NCBI RefSeq assembly: GCF_003062295.1
Contig: NZ_PYCN01000011.1
Coordinates: 62,001 to 126,000, forward strand
Reading direction: 5' to 3'
DNA length: 64,000 nucleotides
Origin: Bradyrhizobium algeriense
Lineage (GTDB): Bacteria > Pseudomonadota > Alphaproteobacteria > Rhizobiales > Xanthobacteraceae
Below the pieces are notes generated by a model. The model was not told the DNA's origin and did no database searches. It saw only the letters and a program-made list of their open reading frames with translations. Both the position numbers and the translations under genes were made by a program. Shown here piece by piece: positions 12,129 through 20,809 of the stretch (positions within the stretch are counted from its first letter, which is position 1; every line of letters begins with the position of its first letter).

Positions 12129-12848
12129 ATGCGCTCCGGAGTGATCGCACAAAAGGTCGGGATGACGCGGGTCTTTACGGAGACCGGCGAACATATTCCT
12201 GTGACCGTGCTGAAGCTGGGCAATTGCCAGGTGCTGGGCCACCGCACGACCGAGAAGAACGGTTATGTTGCGCTGCAGCTCGGTTCGGGTACCCGCAAGA
12301 CCGTCTATCTGCCGAAGGCAGAGCGCGGCCAGTTTGCGGTCGCCAAGGTCGAGCCCAAGCGTAAGGTCACCGAGTTCCGCGTGTCGGAAGACGCGCTGAT
12401 CCCGGTTGGCGCCGAGATTCAGGCGGACCATTTCGTGGTCGGCCAGTTCGTCGACGTCACCGGCACCTCGGTCGGTAAGGGTTTTGCCGGCGGCATGAAG
12501 CGCTGGAATTTCGGCGGTCTGCGCGCCACCCACGGTGTGTCGGTGTCGCATCGTTCGATCGGTTCGACCGGCGGACGTCAGGATCCCGGCAAGACCTTCA
12601 AGAACAAGAAGATGCCCGGTCACATGGGTGTCGATCGCATCACCACGCTCAATCTGCGTGTGGTGCAGACCGACGTCGAGCGCGGCCTGATCCTCGTCGA
12701 AGGCGCCGTTCCCGGCTCCAAGGGCGGCTGGATCTCGGTGCGCGATGCTGTCAAGAAGCCGCTGCCGAAGGAAGCTCCGAAGCCCGGCAAGTTCAAGGTT
12801 GCCGGCGGTGAGCAGGCTCAGGCTCCGGCCGAGCAGGAGGGCGCGTGA
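12129..12848 (+). CDS. rplC: 50S ribosomal protein L3
   Basis: A 239-residue protein. The core is conserved (GTSVGKGFAGGMKRW, then SHRSIGSTGGRQDPGK and KKMPGHMG), with the glutamine that is N5-methylated in enterobacteria present in GGRQDPG. It is longer than E. coli L3 (209 residues), mainly through a C-terminal tail rich in Pro, Ala, Gln and Glu. L3 nucleates 50S assembly near the peptidyl transferase centre. rplD starts directly after its stop codon. Confidence 0.97.
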   Translation: MRSGVIAQKVGMTRVFTETGEHIPVTVLKLGNCQVLGHRTTEKNGYVALQLGSGTRKTVYLPKAERGQFAVAKVEPKRKVTEFRVSEDALIPVGAEIQADHFVVGQFVDVTGTSVGKGFAGGMKRWNFGGLRATHGVSVSHRSIGSTGGRQDPGKTFKNKKMPGHMGVDRITTLNLRVVQTDVERGLILVEGAVPGSKGGWISVRDAVKKPLPKEAPKPGKFKVAGGEQAQAPAEQEGA

Positions 12849-12849
12849 G

Positions 12850-13470
12850 ATGGAACTGAAAGTCACGACCCTTGAAGGCAAGGAAGCTGGTTCGGTCCAG
12901 CTCTCGGACGCGATCTTCGGCCTCGAGCCGCGCGCCGACATCATCCAGCGTTGCGTGCAATGGCAGCTCAACAAGCGCCAGGCCGGAACGCACAAGACGC
13001 AGGGTCGCGCCGACGTCTGGCGCACCGGCAAGAAGATGTACAAGCAGAAGGGCACCGGCGGCGCCCGTCACGGCTCGGCCCGCGTGCCGCAGTTCCGCGG
13101 CGGTGGCCGTGCGTTCGGTCCGGTGGTTCGCTCGCACGCGACCGACCTGCCGAAGAAGGTGCGCGCGCTGGCGCTCAAGCATGCCTTGTCGGCGAAGGCC
13201 AAGGACGGCGGCCTGATCGTGATCGACAATGCGCAGGTCAAGGACGCCAAGACCAAGGCGCTGGTCGGTCATTTCTCAGGGTTGGGCCTGACCAATGCGC
13301 TGATCATCGACGGCGCCGAGGTGCATGCCGGTTTCGCGACCGCTGCGCGCAACATTCCGAATATCGACGTGCTGCCGATCCAGGGCATCAACGTCTATGA
13401 CATTCTGCGTCGTCAGAAGCTCGTGCTGACGAAGGCGGCAGTCGATGCGCTGGAGGCGCGCTTCAAATGA
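12850..13470 (+). CDS. rplD: 50S ribosomal protein L4
   Basis: A 206-residue protein starting at the ATG at 12850, just after the rplC stop, which gives MELKVTTLEGKEAG. The extended loop of the family that lines the exit tunnel is visible (KKMYKQKGTGGARHGSARVP). L4 is the autoregulator of the S10 operon in E. coli; whether that applies here cannot be seen. Its stop overlaps the rplW start (ATGA at 13467). Confidence 0.97.
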   Translation: MELKVTTLEGKEAGSVQLSDAIFGLEPRADIIQRCVQWQLNKRQAGTHKTQGRADVWRTGKKMYKQKGTGGARHGSARVPQFRGGGRAFGPVVRSHATDLPKKVRALALKHALSAKAKDGGLIVIDNAQVKDAKTKALVGHFSGLGLTNALIIDGAEVHAGFATAARNIPNIDVLPIQGINVYDILRRQKLVLTKAAVDALEARFK

Positions 13471-13766
13471 AGAATATCGATCCGCGCCATTACGACGTGA
13501 TCGTCGCACCCGTCGTCACCGAAAAGGCGACGGTTGCGTCCGAGCACAACAAGGTCGTGTTCAGGGTCGCCAGCAAGGCGACCAAGCCGCAAATCAAGGA
13601 AGCCGTCGAAAAGCTGTTCGACGTCAAGGTGAAGCGTGTGAACACGCTGGTCCGCAAGGGCAAGACCAAGGTGTTCCGCGGCAATTTCGGTTCGCAGTCG
13701 GACGTGAAGCGGGCTGTCGTGACCCTCGAAGAGGGCCACCGCATCGACGTCACTACCGGACTATAA
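13467..13766 (+). CDS. rplW: 50S ribosomal protein L23
   Basis: A 99-residue tunnel-exit protein that docks signal recognition particle and trigger factor in known systems. Conserved VVTEKATV and NTLVRKGKTKVFRGNFG stretches are present. The start codon overlaps the rplD stop by 4 nt, which implies translational coupling. The length is normal. Confidence 0.97.
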   Translation: MKNIDPRHYDVIVAPVVTEKATVASEHNKVVFRVASKATKPQIKEAVEKLFDVKVKRVNTLVRKGKTKVFRGNFGSQSDVKRAVVTLEEGHRIDVTTGL

Positions 13767-13778
13767 GGCGACACAGCG

Positions 13779-14612
13779 ATGGCATTGAAAACATACAATC
13801 CGACGACGCCGGGCCAGCGCCAGCTGGTGATGGTCGACCGTTCGGCGCTCTATAAGGGCAAGCCGGTCAAGGCGTTGACCGAGGGCAAGATCAGCAATGG
13901 CGGCCGCAACAACACCGGCCGTATCACGGTGCGTTTCCGCGGCGGTGGCCACAAGAAGGCCTACCGCATGGTGGACTTCAAGCGGAACAAGGTCGACGTT
14001 CCCGCCGTCGTCGAGCGGCTGGAGTACGATCCGAACCGCACCGCGTTCATCGCGCTGATCAAGTATCAGGACGGCGAGCAGGCCTACATCCTGGCGCCGC
14101 AGCGTCTGGCTGCGGGCGACACCGTGGTTGCCGGCAACTATGTCGACGTCAAGCCCGGCAATGTCATGCCCATGGGCAACATGCCGGTCGGCACCATCAT
14201 CCATAATATCGAGATGAAGATCGGGAAGGGCGGCCAGATCGCGCGTTCGGCCGGCACCTACGCCCAGATCGTCGGCCGCGACCAGGACTACGTCATTCTG
14301 CGCCTGAACTCGGGCGAGCAGCGCCTGGTGCACGGCCGTTGCCGCGGCACCATCGGTGCGGTGTCGAACCCCGATCACATGAACATCTCGATCGGCAAGG
14401 CCGGCCGTACCCGCTGGCTCGGCTGGCGTCCGCATAACCGCGGCGTCGTCATGAACCCGATCGACCATCCGCACGGCGGCGGCGAAGGCCGCACCTCGGG
14501 CGGCCGCCACCCGGTCACCCCGTGGGGCAAGCCGACCAAGGGCAAGAAGACCCGTTCGAACAAGTCGACCAATCGATTCATCCTCCTAAGCCGCCACAAG
14601 CGGAAGAAGTAA
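13779..14612 (+). CDS. rplB: 50S ribosomal protein L2
   Basis: A 277-residue protein with the hallmark C-terminal NPIDHPHGGGEGRTSGGRH, including the histidine region important for peptidyl transferase assembly. It starts MALKTYNPTTPGQRQLV, 12 bp after rplW. The length is normal. It binds domain IV of 23S rRNA at the subunit interface. Confidence 0.98.
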   Translation: MALKTYNPTTPGQRQLVMVDRSALYKGKPVKALTEGKISNGGRNNTGRITVRFRGGGHKKAYRMVDFKRNKVDVPAVVERLEYDPNRTAFIALIKYQDGEQAYILAPQRLAAGDTVVAGNYVDVKPGNVMPMGNMPVGTIIHNIEMKIGKGGQIARSAGTYAQIVGRDQDYVILRLNSGEQRLVHGRCRGTIGAVSNPDHMNISIGKAGRTRWLGWRPHNRGVVMNPIDHPHGGGEGRTSGGRHPVTPWGKPTKGKKTRSNKSTNRFILLSRHKRKK

Positions 14613-14624
14613 GGAACGCCGGAC

Positions 14625-14903
14625 ATGGTACGTTCAGTCTGGAAAGGCCCGTTCGTCGAAGCCTCTCTGCTCAAGAAGGCAGATGCTGCGCGCGCGTCGG
14701 GCCGTCACGACGTCATCAAGATCTGGAGCCGCCGCTCGACCATCCTGCCGCAGTTCGTCGGCCTGGTTTTCGGCGTCTACAACGGCCAGAAGCATGTGCC
14801 GGTATCGATCAACGAGGAAATGGTGGGTCACAAGTTCGGCGAGTTCTCGCCGACCCGTACCTTCCATGGCCATTCTGGCGACAAGAAAGCCAAGAAGGCT
14901 TGA
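14625..14903 (+). CDS. rpsS: 30S ribosomal protein S19
   Basis: A 92-residue protein (MVRSVWKGPFVEASLLKKAD) with the conserved GHKFGEFSPTRTFHGHSGDKKAK C-terminal half. It sits in the 30S head beside S13. The normal S10-operon position is kept, 12 bp after rplB and 10 bp before rplV. Confidence 0.98.
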   Translation: MVRSVWKGPFVEASLLKKADAARASGRHDVIKIWSRRSTILPQFVGLVFGVYNGQKHVPVSINEEMVGHKFGEFSPTRTFHGHSGDKKAKKA

Positions 14904-14913
14904 GGAATAGACG

Positions 14914-15300
14914 ATGAGCAAACCAAAGCGCGAACGTGTCCTCGCGGACAACGAGGCCAAGGCAGTTGCCCGGATGCTGCGCGTCAGCCCGCAGAAGCTC
15001 AATCTTGTCGCGCAGCTGATCCGCGGCCGGAAGGCGTCTTCTGCGCTCGCCGACCTGCAGTTTTCGCGCAAGCGGATCGCGGTCGACGTCAAGAAGTGCC
15101 TGGAATCGGCGATCGCGAACGCCGAGAACAACCACGACCTCGAGGTCGACGATCTCGTCGTCGCCGAGGCGCATGTCGGCAACGGCATCGTGATGAAGCG
15201 TTTTTCGCCGCGCGGCCGTGGCCGTTCGGGCCGTATCTACAAACCATTCTCGCAGCTGACGATCGTTGTGCGTCAGGTCGAAGCCGAGGCGAGCGCTTAA
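14914..15300 (+). CDS. rplV: 50S ribosomal protein L22
   Basis: A 128-residue protein. The long beta hairpin that reaches into the exit tunnel is present (KRFSPRGRGRSGRIYKPFSQ), without duplications or deletions of the kind seen in macrolide-resistant mutants. The ATG at 14914 follows AGGAATAG. rpsC follows after 17 bp. Confidence 0.97.
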   Translation: MSKPKRERVLADNEAKAVARMLRVSPQKLNLVAQLIRGRKASSALADLQFSRKRIAVDVKKCLESAIANAENNHDLEVDDLVVAEAHVGNGIVMKRFSPRGRGRSGRIYKPFSQLTIVVRQVEAEASA

Positions 15301-15317
15301 GCGCGCAGGAGAAAACG

Positions 15318-16016
15318 ATGGGTCAAAAGATCAATCCAATCGGACTGCGTCTCGGCATCAACCGCACGTGGGATTCCCGTTGGTTCGCCGGCAAGAACGA
15401 GTACGGCAAGCTGTTGCATGAAGACGTCAAGATCCGCGAGATTCTGCACAAGGAACTCAAGCAGGCGGCCGTCGCCCGCATCGTGATCGAGCGTCCGCAC
15501 AAGAAGTGCCGCGTGACGATCCACTCGGCGCGTCCGGGTGTGGTGATCGGCAAGAAGGGCGCCGACATCGACAAGCTGCGCAAGCGGGTTGCCGACATCA
15601 CGGCTTCCGACGTCGTCATCAACATCGTCGAAATCCGCAAGCCGGAGCTCGACGCTACCCTGGTCGCCGAATCGATCGCCCAGCAGCTCGAGCGCCGCGT
15701 CGCTTTCCGCCGCGCCATGAAGCGGGCGGTGCAGTCGGCGATGCGTCTCGGCGCCGAAGGCATTCGTATCAATTGCTCGGGCCGTCTCGGCGGCGCCGAA
15801 ATCGCGCGCATGGAGTGGTATCGCGAGGGCCGCGTGCCGTTGCACACGCTGCGCGCCGACGTCGATTACGGCGTGGCGACCGCGTTCACCACGTTCGGTA
15901 CCTGCGGCGTCAAGGTCTGGATCTTCAAGGGTGAGATCCTCGAGCACGATCCGATGGCCCAGGACAAGAAGATGGCCGAAGGCGACACCGCACGTCCGCG
16001 CCGCGACGCAGCGTGA
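15318..16016 (+). CDS. rpsC: 30S ribosomal protein S3
   Basis: A 232-residue protein starting at the ATG at 15318 after AGGAGA, giving MGQKINPIGLRLGINRTWDS. The KH domain motif GVVIGKKGADIDKLR is clear, and the C-terminal domain EIARMEWYREGRVPLHTLRAD is intact. S3 forms part of the mRNA entry channel and helicase. The sequence upstream in the same frame is the out-of-frame end of rplV. Confidence 0.98.
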   Translation: MGQKINPIGLRLGINRTWDSRWFAGKNEYGKLLHEDVKIREILHKELKQAAVARIVIERPHKKCRVTIHSARPGVVIGKKGADIDKLRKRVADITASDVVINIVEIRKPELDATLVAESIAQQLERRVAFRRAMKRAVQSAMRLGAEGIRINCSGRLGGAEIARMEWYREGRVPLHTLRADVDYGVATAFTTFGTCGVKVWIFKGEILEHDPMAQDKKMAEGDTARPRRDAA

Positions 16017-16048
16017 GACATCAGAAGAAGGTTTGAGGGCTTAAAGCC

Positions 16049-16462
16049 ATGATGCAACCAAAGAAAACGAAGTTCCGGAAGGCGCATAAGGGCCGTATCC
16101 ACGGCGTTGCGACTTCGGGTGCGACGTTGTCGTTCGGTCAATTCGGCCTGAAGGCGATGGCGCCCGAGCGCATCACCGCCCGCCAGATCGAAGCCGCGCG
16201 CCGCGCGCTGACCCGTCACATGAAGCGCGCCGGCCGCGTCTGGATCCGCGTGTTTCCGGACCTGCCGGTGTCGAAGAAGCCCGCCGAAGTCCGCATGGGC
16301 TCCGGCAAGGGTACGCCGGAACTGTGGGTGGCGCGGGTCAAGCCGGGCCGCGTGATTTTCGAGATCGACGGTGTCACGGTGCAGACCGCCAAGGAGGCGC
16401 TCTCGCTCGCCGCCGCCAAGCTGCCGATCAAGACGCGCTTCGTCGCGCGCATTGCGGAGTAA
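16049..16462 (+). CDS. rplP: 50S ribosomal protein L16
   Basis: A 137-residue protein. The N-terminus MMQPKKTKFRKAHKGR has two adjacent ATG codons (16049 and 16052). The second matches most L16 proteins (MLQPKRTKFRK type), so the true start could be either. The conserved ARRALTRHMKRAGRVWIRVFPD and PVSKKPAEVRMGSGKG stretches are present. L16 contacts the elbow of A-site tRNA. Confidence 0.97.
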   Translation: MMQPKKTKFRKAHKGRIHGVATSGATLSFGQFGLKAMAPERITARQIEAARRALTRHMKRAGRVWIRVFPDLPVSKKPAEVRMGSGKGTPELWVARVKPGRVIFEIDGVTVQTAKEALSLAAAKLPIKTRFVARIAE

Positions 16463-16467
16463 CCGTC

Positions 16468-16674
16468 ATGGCCCCGATGAAAGTTGAAGACATCCGCGCG
16501 ATGAGCGACGACCAGAGGGAGGACGCCGTCCTCAATCTGAAGAAGGAGCGTTTTAATCTGCGTTTCCAGCGCGCCACCGGGCAGCTGGAGAACACCTCGC
16601 GGCTGCGTGAAGCCCGCCGCGACATCGCCCGCATCAAGACCATCGCCGCGCAAACGCGCGCGAAGAAGAAGTAA
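16468..16674 (+). CDS. rpmC: 50S ribosomal protein L29
   Basis: A 68-residue, mostly helical protein (MAPMKVEDIRAMSDDQ) that sits next to L23 at the tunnel exit. The family signature NLRFQRATGQLENTSRLREARRDIAR is recognisable. It starts 5 bp after rplP and is followed by rpsQ after 11 bp. Confidence 0.96.
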   Translation: MAPMKVEDIRAMSDDQREDAVLNLKKERFNLRFQRATGQLENTSRLREARRDIARIKTIAAQTRAKKK

Positions 16675-16685
16675 GAGGCCGTATT

Positions 16686-16934
16686 ATGCCGAAACGTACC
16701 CTTCAAGGCGTGGTCGTGAGCGACAAGCAAGCCAAGACGGTGGTGGTGCGCGTCGATCGCCGCTTCACCCATCCGATCTACAAGAAGACGATCCGCCGCT
16801 CCAAGAACTACCACGCGCACGACGAGAACAGCGAGTTCAAGCCGGGCGACATGGTGTGGATCGAGGAGAGCAAGCCGATCTCCAAGTTGAAGCGCTGGAC
16901 CGTGGTCCGGGGCGAGCAGAAGAAAACCGCCTGA
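16686..16934 (+). CDS. rpsQ: 30S ribosomal protein S17
   Basis: An 82-residue OB-fold protein (MPKRTLQGVVVSDKQAKTVV) with conserved RFTHPIYKKTIRRSKNYHAHD. It binds the 5' domain of 16S rRNA. It is the last gene of the S10 group. The next gene, rplN, is 84 bp away, the longest gap so far in this block, but no convincing promoter or terminator is visible there. Confidence 0.97.
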   Translation: MPKRTLQGVVVSDKQAKTVVVRVDRRFTHPIYKKTIRRSKNYHAHDENSEFKPGDMVWIEESKPISKLKRWTVVRGEQKKTA

Positions 16935-17018
16935 GTTCGTTCGGCTTGGCCGGACGGGTAATCAGGAAAAATTTTAGGCGCTAATTCGAGCGCAACAGAA
17001 AGAGGACGAGGTGCATCA

Positions 17019-17387
17019 ATGATTCAGATGCAGACCAACCTCGACGTGGCCGACAATTCAGGCGCACGCCGTGTCATGTGCATTAAGGTGCTCGGGGGCT
17101 CCAAGCGCCGCTATGCCACCGTGGGCGACGTTATCGTCGTGTCGATCAAGGAAGCGATTCCGCGCGGCAAGGTGAAGAAGGGCGATGTGATGAAGGCCGT
17201 CGTGGTGCGGGTCCGCAAGGACATCCGCCGCGCCGACGGCTCGGTCATCCGCTTCGACCGCAACGCCGCCGTGTTGATCAACAACCAGTCGGAGCCGGTC
17301 GGCACCCGTATCTTCGGGCCCGTGCCGCGCGAGCTGCGCGCCAAGAACCACATGAAAATCATCTCGCTTGCGCCGGAGGTGCTGTGA
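17019..17387 (+). CDS. rplN: 50S ribosomal protein L14
   Basis: A 122-residue protein ([27 protein letters not shown]), textbook length, with [20 protein letters not shown] and [11 protein letters not shown]. It forms intersubunit contacts and is a binding site for RsfS. It opens the spc group. The TGA stop at 17385-17387 overlaps the rplX ATG at 17387. Confidence 0.98.
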
Positions 17388-17701
17388 TGGCTGCCAAGAT
17401 CCGGAAAGGTGACAAGGTCATCGTGCTGAACGGCCGCGACAAGGGCCGCACCGGCGAAGTATTCGAGGTCCGCCCCGCCGAGAACAAGGCGCTGGTGCGC
17501 GGCGTCAACCTGGTGAAGCGTCACCAGAAGCAGACCCAGAACCAGGAAGGCGGCATCATCTCCAAGGAGTCGCCGATCCACCTGTCCAACATCGCCTATG
17601 TCGGCAAGGACGGCAAGCCGACCCGCGTGGGCTTCAAGATTCAGGCTGATGGCAAGAAGGTACGTATTGCCAAGAGCTCGGGAGCAGAGATCGATGGCTG
17701 A
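17387..17701 (+). CDS. rplX: 50S ribosomal protein L24
   Basis: A 104-residue KOW-domain protein ([25 protein letters not shown]). The ATG at 17387 overlaps the rplN stop by one base; an alternative GTG at 17384 would add one residue. It initiates 50S assembly in known systems. Its 3' end overlaps rplE by 8 nt. Confidence 0.97.
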   Translation: MAAKIRKGDKVIVLNGRDKGRTGEVFEVRPAENKALVRGVNLVKRHQKQTQNQEGGIISKESPIHLSNIAYVGKDGKPTRVGFKIQADGKKVRIAKSSGAEIDG

Positions 17702-18251
17702 TACCGCTTACACGCCGCGGCTGCGCGCGCAATTCGACAAGGAAATCCGCGGCAAGCTGACCGAACAGTTCGGCTATGCCAACGTCATGCAGGTGCCGCG
17801 GCTGGACAAGGTCGTGCTCAACATGGGCGTCGGCGATGCCGTCAACGACCGCAAGAAGGCCGAGACCGCGGCTGGCGAACTGACCCAGATCGCCGGCCAG
17901 AAGGCGATCGTGACCTATTCGCGCGTTGCGATCGCGACCTTCAAGCTGCGTGAAAACCAGCCGATCGGCTGCAAGGTCACGCTGCGCAAGGCCAAGATGT
18001 ACGAGTTCATCGATCGTCTCGTGAACGTGGCGCTGCCGCGCGTGCGCGACTTCCGTGGCCTCAATCCGAAGAGCTTCGATGGTCGCGGCAATTACTCGCT
18101 CGGCCTCAAGGAGCACATCATTTTCCCCGAAATCGATTTCGACAAGGTTTCGGAGGCCCGCGGCATGGACATCACGGTCTGCACCACGGCGAAGACCGAC
18201 GACGAGGCGCGTGCCTTGTTGACCGCATTCAATTTCCCGTTCCGGCAGTGA
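17694..18251 (+). CDS. rplE: 50S ribosomal protein L5
   Basis: A 185-residue protein starting MADTAYTPRLRAQFDKE at the ATG at 17694, which lies within the end of rplX. It has conserved NVMQVPRLDKVVLNMGVGDA and LKEHIIFPEIDFDKV. L5 binds 5S rRNA and contacts S13 at the intersubunit bridge. The overlap implies coupled translation with rplX. Confidence 0.97.
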   Translation: MADTAYTPRLRAQFDKEIRGKLTEQFGYANVMQVPRLDKVVLNMGVGDAVNDRKKAETAAGELTQIAGQKAIVTYSRVAIATFKLRENQPIGCKVTLRKAKMYEFIDRLVNVALPRVRDFRGLNPKSFDGRGNYSLGLKEHIIFPEIDFDKVSEARGMDITVCTTAKTDDEARALLTAFNFPFRQ

Positions 18252-18296
18252 GAAGCCACTAAAGCCTCTCAAACGCGGAAACCCAGGAGCCAAAGC

Positions 18297-18602
18297 ATGG
18301 CAAAGAAGAGTTCGATCGAGAAGAACAACCGGCGCAAGCGGATGACGAAGAACGCCGCCCCGCAGCGTGCGAAGCTGAAGGCGATCATCGCTGACAAGAC
18401 CCGGCCGATGGAAGAGCGGTTCGCGGCGACGCTGAAGCTCGCCCAGATGCCGCGCAATTCGTCGGCGACGCGCATCCGCAACCGCTGCGAACTGACCGGC
18501 CGTCCGCGCTCGATTTATCGCAAGAACAAGCTTTCCCGCATCGCGCTGCGTGAACTCGGCTCCAAGGGCCTGGTTCCCGGGCTCGTGAAGTCGAGCTGGT
18601 AA
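18297..18602 (+). CDS. rpsN: 30S ribosomal protein S14, zinc-independent type
   Basis: A 101-residue long form (MAKKSSIEKNNRRKRMTK) with NRCELTGRPRSIYRKNKLSR. The CxxC pairs of the zinc-binding short form are absent, so this is the C-minus type. It starts 45 bp after rplE behind AGGAGC. S14 sits in the 30S head with S3 and S10. Confidence 0.97.
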   Translation: MAKKSSIEKNNRRKRMTKNAAPQRAKLKAIIADKTRPMEERFAATLKLAQMPRNSSATRIRNRCELTGRPRSIYRKNKLSRIALRELGSKGLVPGLVKSSW

Positions 18603-18616
18603 GGAGGGTCGTCAAG

Positions 18617-19015
18617 ATGTCAACGCACGATCCGATCAGCGATCTCATCACCCGCATCCGCAACGCGCAGATGCGTTCGAAGTCCAAGGTTTCGACCCCG
18701 GGCTCGAAGATGCGCGCCAGCGTGCTCGAAGTGCTGAAGTCCGAGGGCTACATCCGCGGCTACGCCAGTGTCGAACATGCCTCGGGCCGCAGCGAGCTCG
18801 AGATCGAGCTGAAATATTTCGACGGCGAGCCCGTCATTCGCGAGATCGAGCGGGTCTCCAAGCCGGGCCGTCGGGTTTACGCCTCGGTGAAGAACCTGCC
18901 GCGCGTGAACAACGGTCTCGGTATTTCGGTGTTGTCGACGCCGAAGGGAATCATGGCTGACCACGCCGCGCGTGACGCGAATGTGGGCGGCGAAATTCTC
19001 TTCACGGTGTTCTGA
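18617..19015 (+). CDS. rpsH: 30S ribosomal protein S8
   Basis: A 132-residue protein (MSTHDPISDLITRIRNAQM) with the C-terminal NNGLGISVLSTPKGIMADHAAR. It binds the central domain of 16S rRNA. In E. coli it represses the spc operon at the rplE start; no such site was identified here. The ribosome-binding site is AAGGAGGG. Confidence 0.97.
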   Translation: MSTHDPISDLITRIRNAQMRSKSKVSTPGSKMRASVLEVLKSEGYIRGYASVEHASGRSELEIELKYFDGEPVIREIERVSKPGRRVYASVKNLPRVNNGLGISVLSTPKGIMADHAARDANVGGEILFTVF

Positions 19016-19031
19016 GGAAGGATTTAGAGCC

Positions 19032-19565
19032 ATGTCACGTGTTGGCAAACGGCCTGTGGCGGTCCCGTCCGGTGTGACGGCGAGCGTCGAAGGGCAGACC
19101 GTCAAGATGAAGGGGCCGAAGGGTCAGCTTCAGTTCGTCGTGCATGACGACGTTGAAGTGAAGTTCGAGAGCGGCGAGGTCAAGGTCGCACCGAAGTTCA
19201 AGACCAACCGGGCCCAGGCGATGTACGGCACTGCGCGCGCGCAGGTCGCCAATCTGGTCGAGGGCGTCACCAAGGGTTTCGAGAAGAAGCTCGAGATCAC
19301 CGGCGTCGGTTACCGTGCTGCGCTGCAGGGCAAGAGCCTGCAGCTCGCGCTCGGCTACAGCCACGACGTCGTCTACGCGATCCCGGAAGGCATCACCATC
19401 GTGGTGCCGAAGCCGACCGAGATCACGATCACGGGCACCGATTCCCAGCGCGTCGGCCAGGTCGCCGCGGAAATCCGCGCCTACCGTCCGCCGGAGCCCT
19501 ACAAGGGCAAGGGCGTGAAGTACGCCAACGAATTCATCTTCCGCAAGGAAGGCAAGAAGAAGTAA
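19032..19565 (+). CDS. rplF: 50S ribosomal protein L6
   Basis: A 177-residue protein from the ATG at 19032 (MSRVGKRPVAVPSGVTASV), with the two L6 repeats and the C-terminal motif RPPEPYKGKGVKYANEFI. It sits near the factor-binding site of the 50S subunit. The gene lies 16 bp after rpsH and 11 bp before rplR. Confidence 0.97.
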   Translation: MSRVGKRPVAVPSGVTASVEGQTVKMKGPKGQLQFVVHDDVEVKFESGEVKVAPKFKTNRAQAMYGTARAQVANLVEGVTKGFEKKLEITGVGYRAALQGKSLQLALGYSHDVVYAIPEGITIVVPKPTEITITGTDSQRVGQVAAEIRAYRPPEPYKGKGVKYANEFIFRKEGKKK

Positions 19566-19576
19566 CGGAGCCGGTC

Positions 19577-19936
19577 ATGTCACTCAAGGTCACGAATGCC
19601 CGGCGCAAGCAGCGCGTGCGGAACTCGCTGCGCCGGACCGCCAATGGACGTCCGCGTCTGTCGGTGTTCCGTTCGTCGAAGCACATCTACGCCCAGGTCA
19701 TCGACGACCTGAAGGGCGAAACGCTCGCTTCCGCCTCGTCGCTGGAAAAGACCATGCGCGATGGCGGCAATACGGGCGCCAACATCGATGCGGCCAAGGC
19801 CGTCGGTAAGCTGCTGGCGGAACGCGCCGTGCAGAAGGGCGTCAAGGAAGTGGTGTTCGATCGCGGTCAGTATCTCTATCACGGGCGCGTCAAGGCGCTC
19901 GCGGATGCGGCCCGCGAGAGCGGCCTCAGCTTCTAA
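19577..19936 (+). CDS. rplR: 50S ribosomal protein L18
   Basis: A 119-residue 5S rRNA-binding protein. RPRLSVFRSSKHIYAQVIDD and the C-terminal DRGQYLYHGRVKALADAARESGL are family signatures. The length is normal and the spc order is kept (rplF-rplR-rpsE). Confidence 0.97.
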   Translation: MSLKVTNARRKQRVRNSLRRTANGRPRLSVFRSSKHIYAQVIDDLKGETLASASSLEKTMRDGGNTGANIDAAKAVGKLLAERAVQKGVKEVVFDRGQYLYHGRVKALADAARESGLSF

Positions 19937-19997
19937 CGAACCGTTTTGGATAATTACGAGGACAGGGGCTTTACTCCCCTAAAGATTGGAAAACACC

Positions 19998-20573
19998 ATG
20001 GCAGGTGAACGCGAACGCGGCGGACGCGAACGGAGCAGGGATCGCGAAGAGCGCGACAGCGAGTTCGTCGACAAGCTCGTCCACATCAATCGCGTGGCGA
20101 AGGTCGTCAAGGGCGGCAAGCGCTTCGGCTTTGCGGCGCTGGTCGTGATCGGCGACCAGAAGGGCCGGGTCGGTTTCGGCCACGGCAAGGCGCGCGAAGT
20201 GCCCGAGGCGATCCGCAAGGCGACCGAGTCGGCGAAGCGCAACCTGACGCGCGTAGCACTGCGCGAAGGCCGCACGCTGCATCACGACATCGCCGGCCGC
20301 CACGGCGCCGGCCGCGTCTACCTGCGCGCCGCTCCGGCCGGTACCGGCATCATCGCCGGCGGCCCGATGCGCGCGGTGTTCGAAACGCTCGGCATCCAGG
20401 ACGTGGTGGCGAAGTCGATCGGCTCGTCGAATCCCTACAACATGGTTCGCGCCACCTTCGACGCGCTGAAGCATCAGGATTCGCCGCGTTCGGTGGCCGC
20501 ACGCCGCAACATCAAGGTGTCCACGCTGCAGTCGCGCCGCGTCGGCGGCGATGCCGAAGTGGTGGCTGAATAA
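19998..20573 (+). CDS. rpsE: 30S ribosomal protein S5
   Basis: A 191-residue protein. The ATG at 19998 (MAGERERGGRERSRDRE) is preferred to an in-frame TTG at 19986. The conserved double-stranded RNA-binding-like domain (NRVAKVVKGGKRFGFAALVV, GRVGFGHGKAREVPEAI) and the C-terminal domain are complete. The N-terminus is unusually rich in Arg and Glu. S5 affects decoding accuracy. Confidence 0.97.
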   Translation: MAGERERGGRERSRDREERDSEFVDKLVHINRVAKVVKGGKRFGFAALVVIGDQKGRVGFGHGKAREVPEAIRKATESAKRNLTRVALREGRTLHHDIAGRHGAGRVYLRAAPAGTGIIAGGPMRAVFETLGIQDVVAKSIGSSNPYNMVRATFDALKHQDSPRSVAARRNIKVSTLQSRRVGGDAEVVAE

Positions 20574-20610
20574 CCGGCGCGATTTTCAAGCGCTCTTTGG
20601 AGTTAAGAAG

Positions 20611-20805
20611 ATGGCCAAGGCCGCAAAGACGATCAAGGTCGAGCAGACCGGCAGCGCGATCCGCCGCCACCACTCGCAGCGTGCGACGCTGATCGGCCTC
20701 AAGCTCAACAAGATCGGTCGTGTCACCGAGCTGCAGGACACGCCTGCAATTCGCGGCATGATCGCCAAGGTTCAACATCTCGTCCGCGTCGTCGGCGAGA
20801 AGTAA
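20611..20805 (+). CDS. rpmD: 50S ribosomal protein L30
   Basis: A 64-residue protein from the ATG at 20611 (MAKAAKTIKVEQTGSAIRRH) with LIGLKLNKIGRVTELQDTP. Its length is normal for the bacterial short form. A palindromic repeat lies between this gene and rplO. Confidence 0.96.
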   Translation: MAKAAKTIKVEQTGSAIRRHHSQRATLIGLKLNKIGRVTELQDTPAIRGMIAKVQHLVRVVGEK

Positions 20806-20809
20806 GATC

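Noticed and set aside
12745..12849. Upstream in-frame extension of rplD
   Set aside because: It overlaps rplC in another frame; the canonical L4 start is the ATG at 12850.
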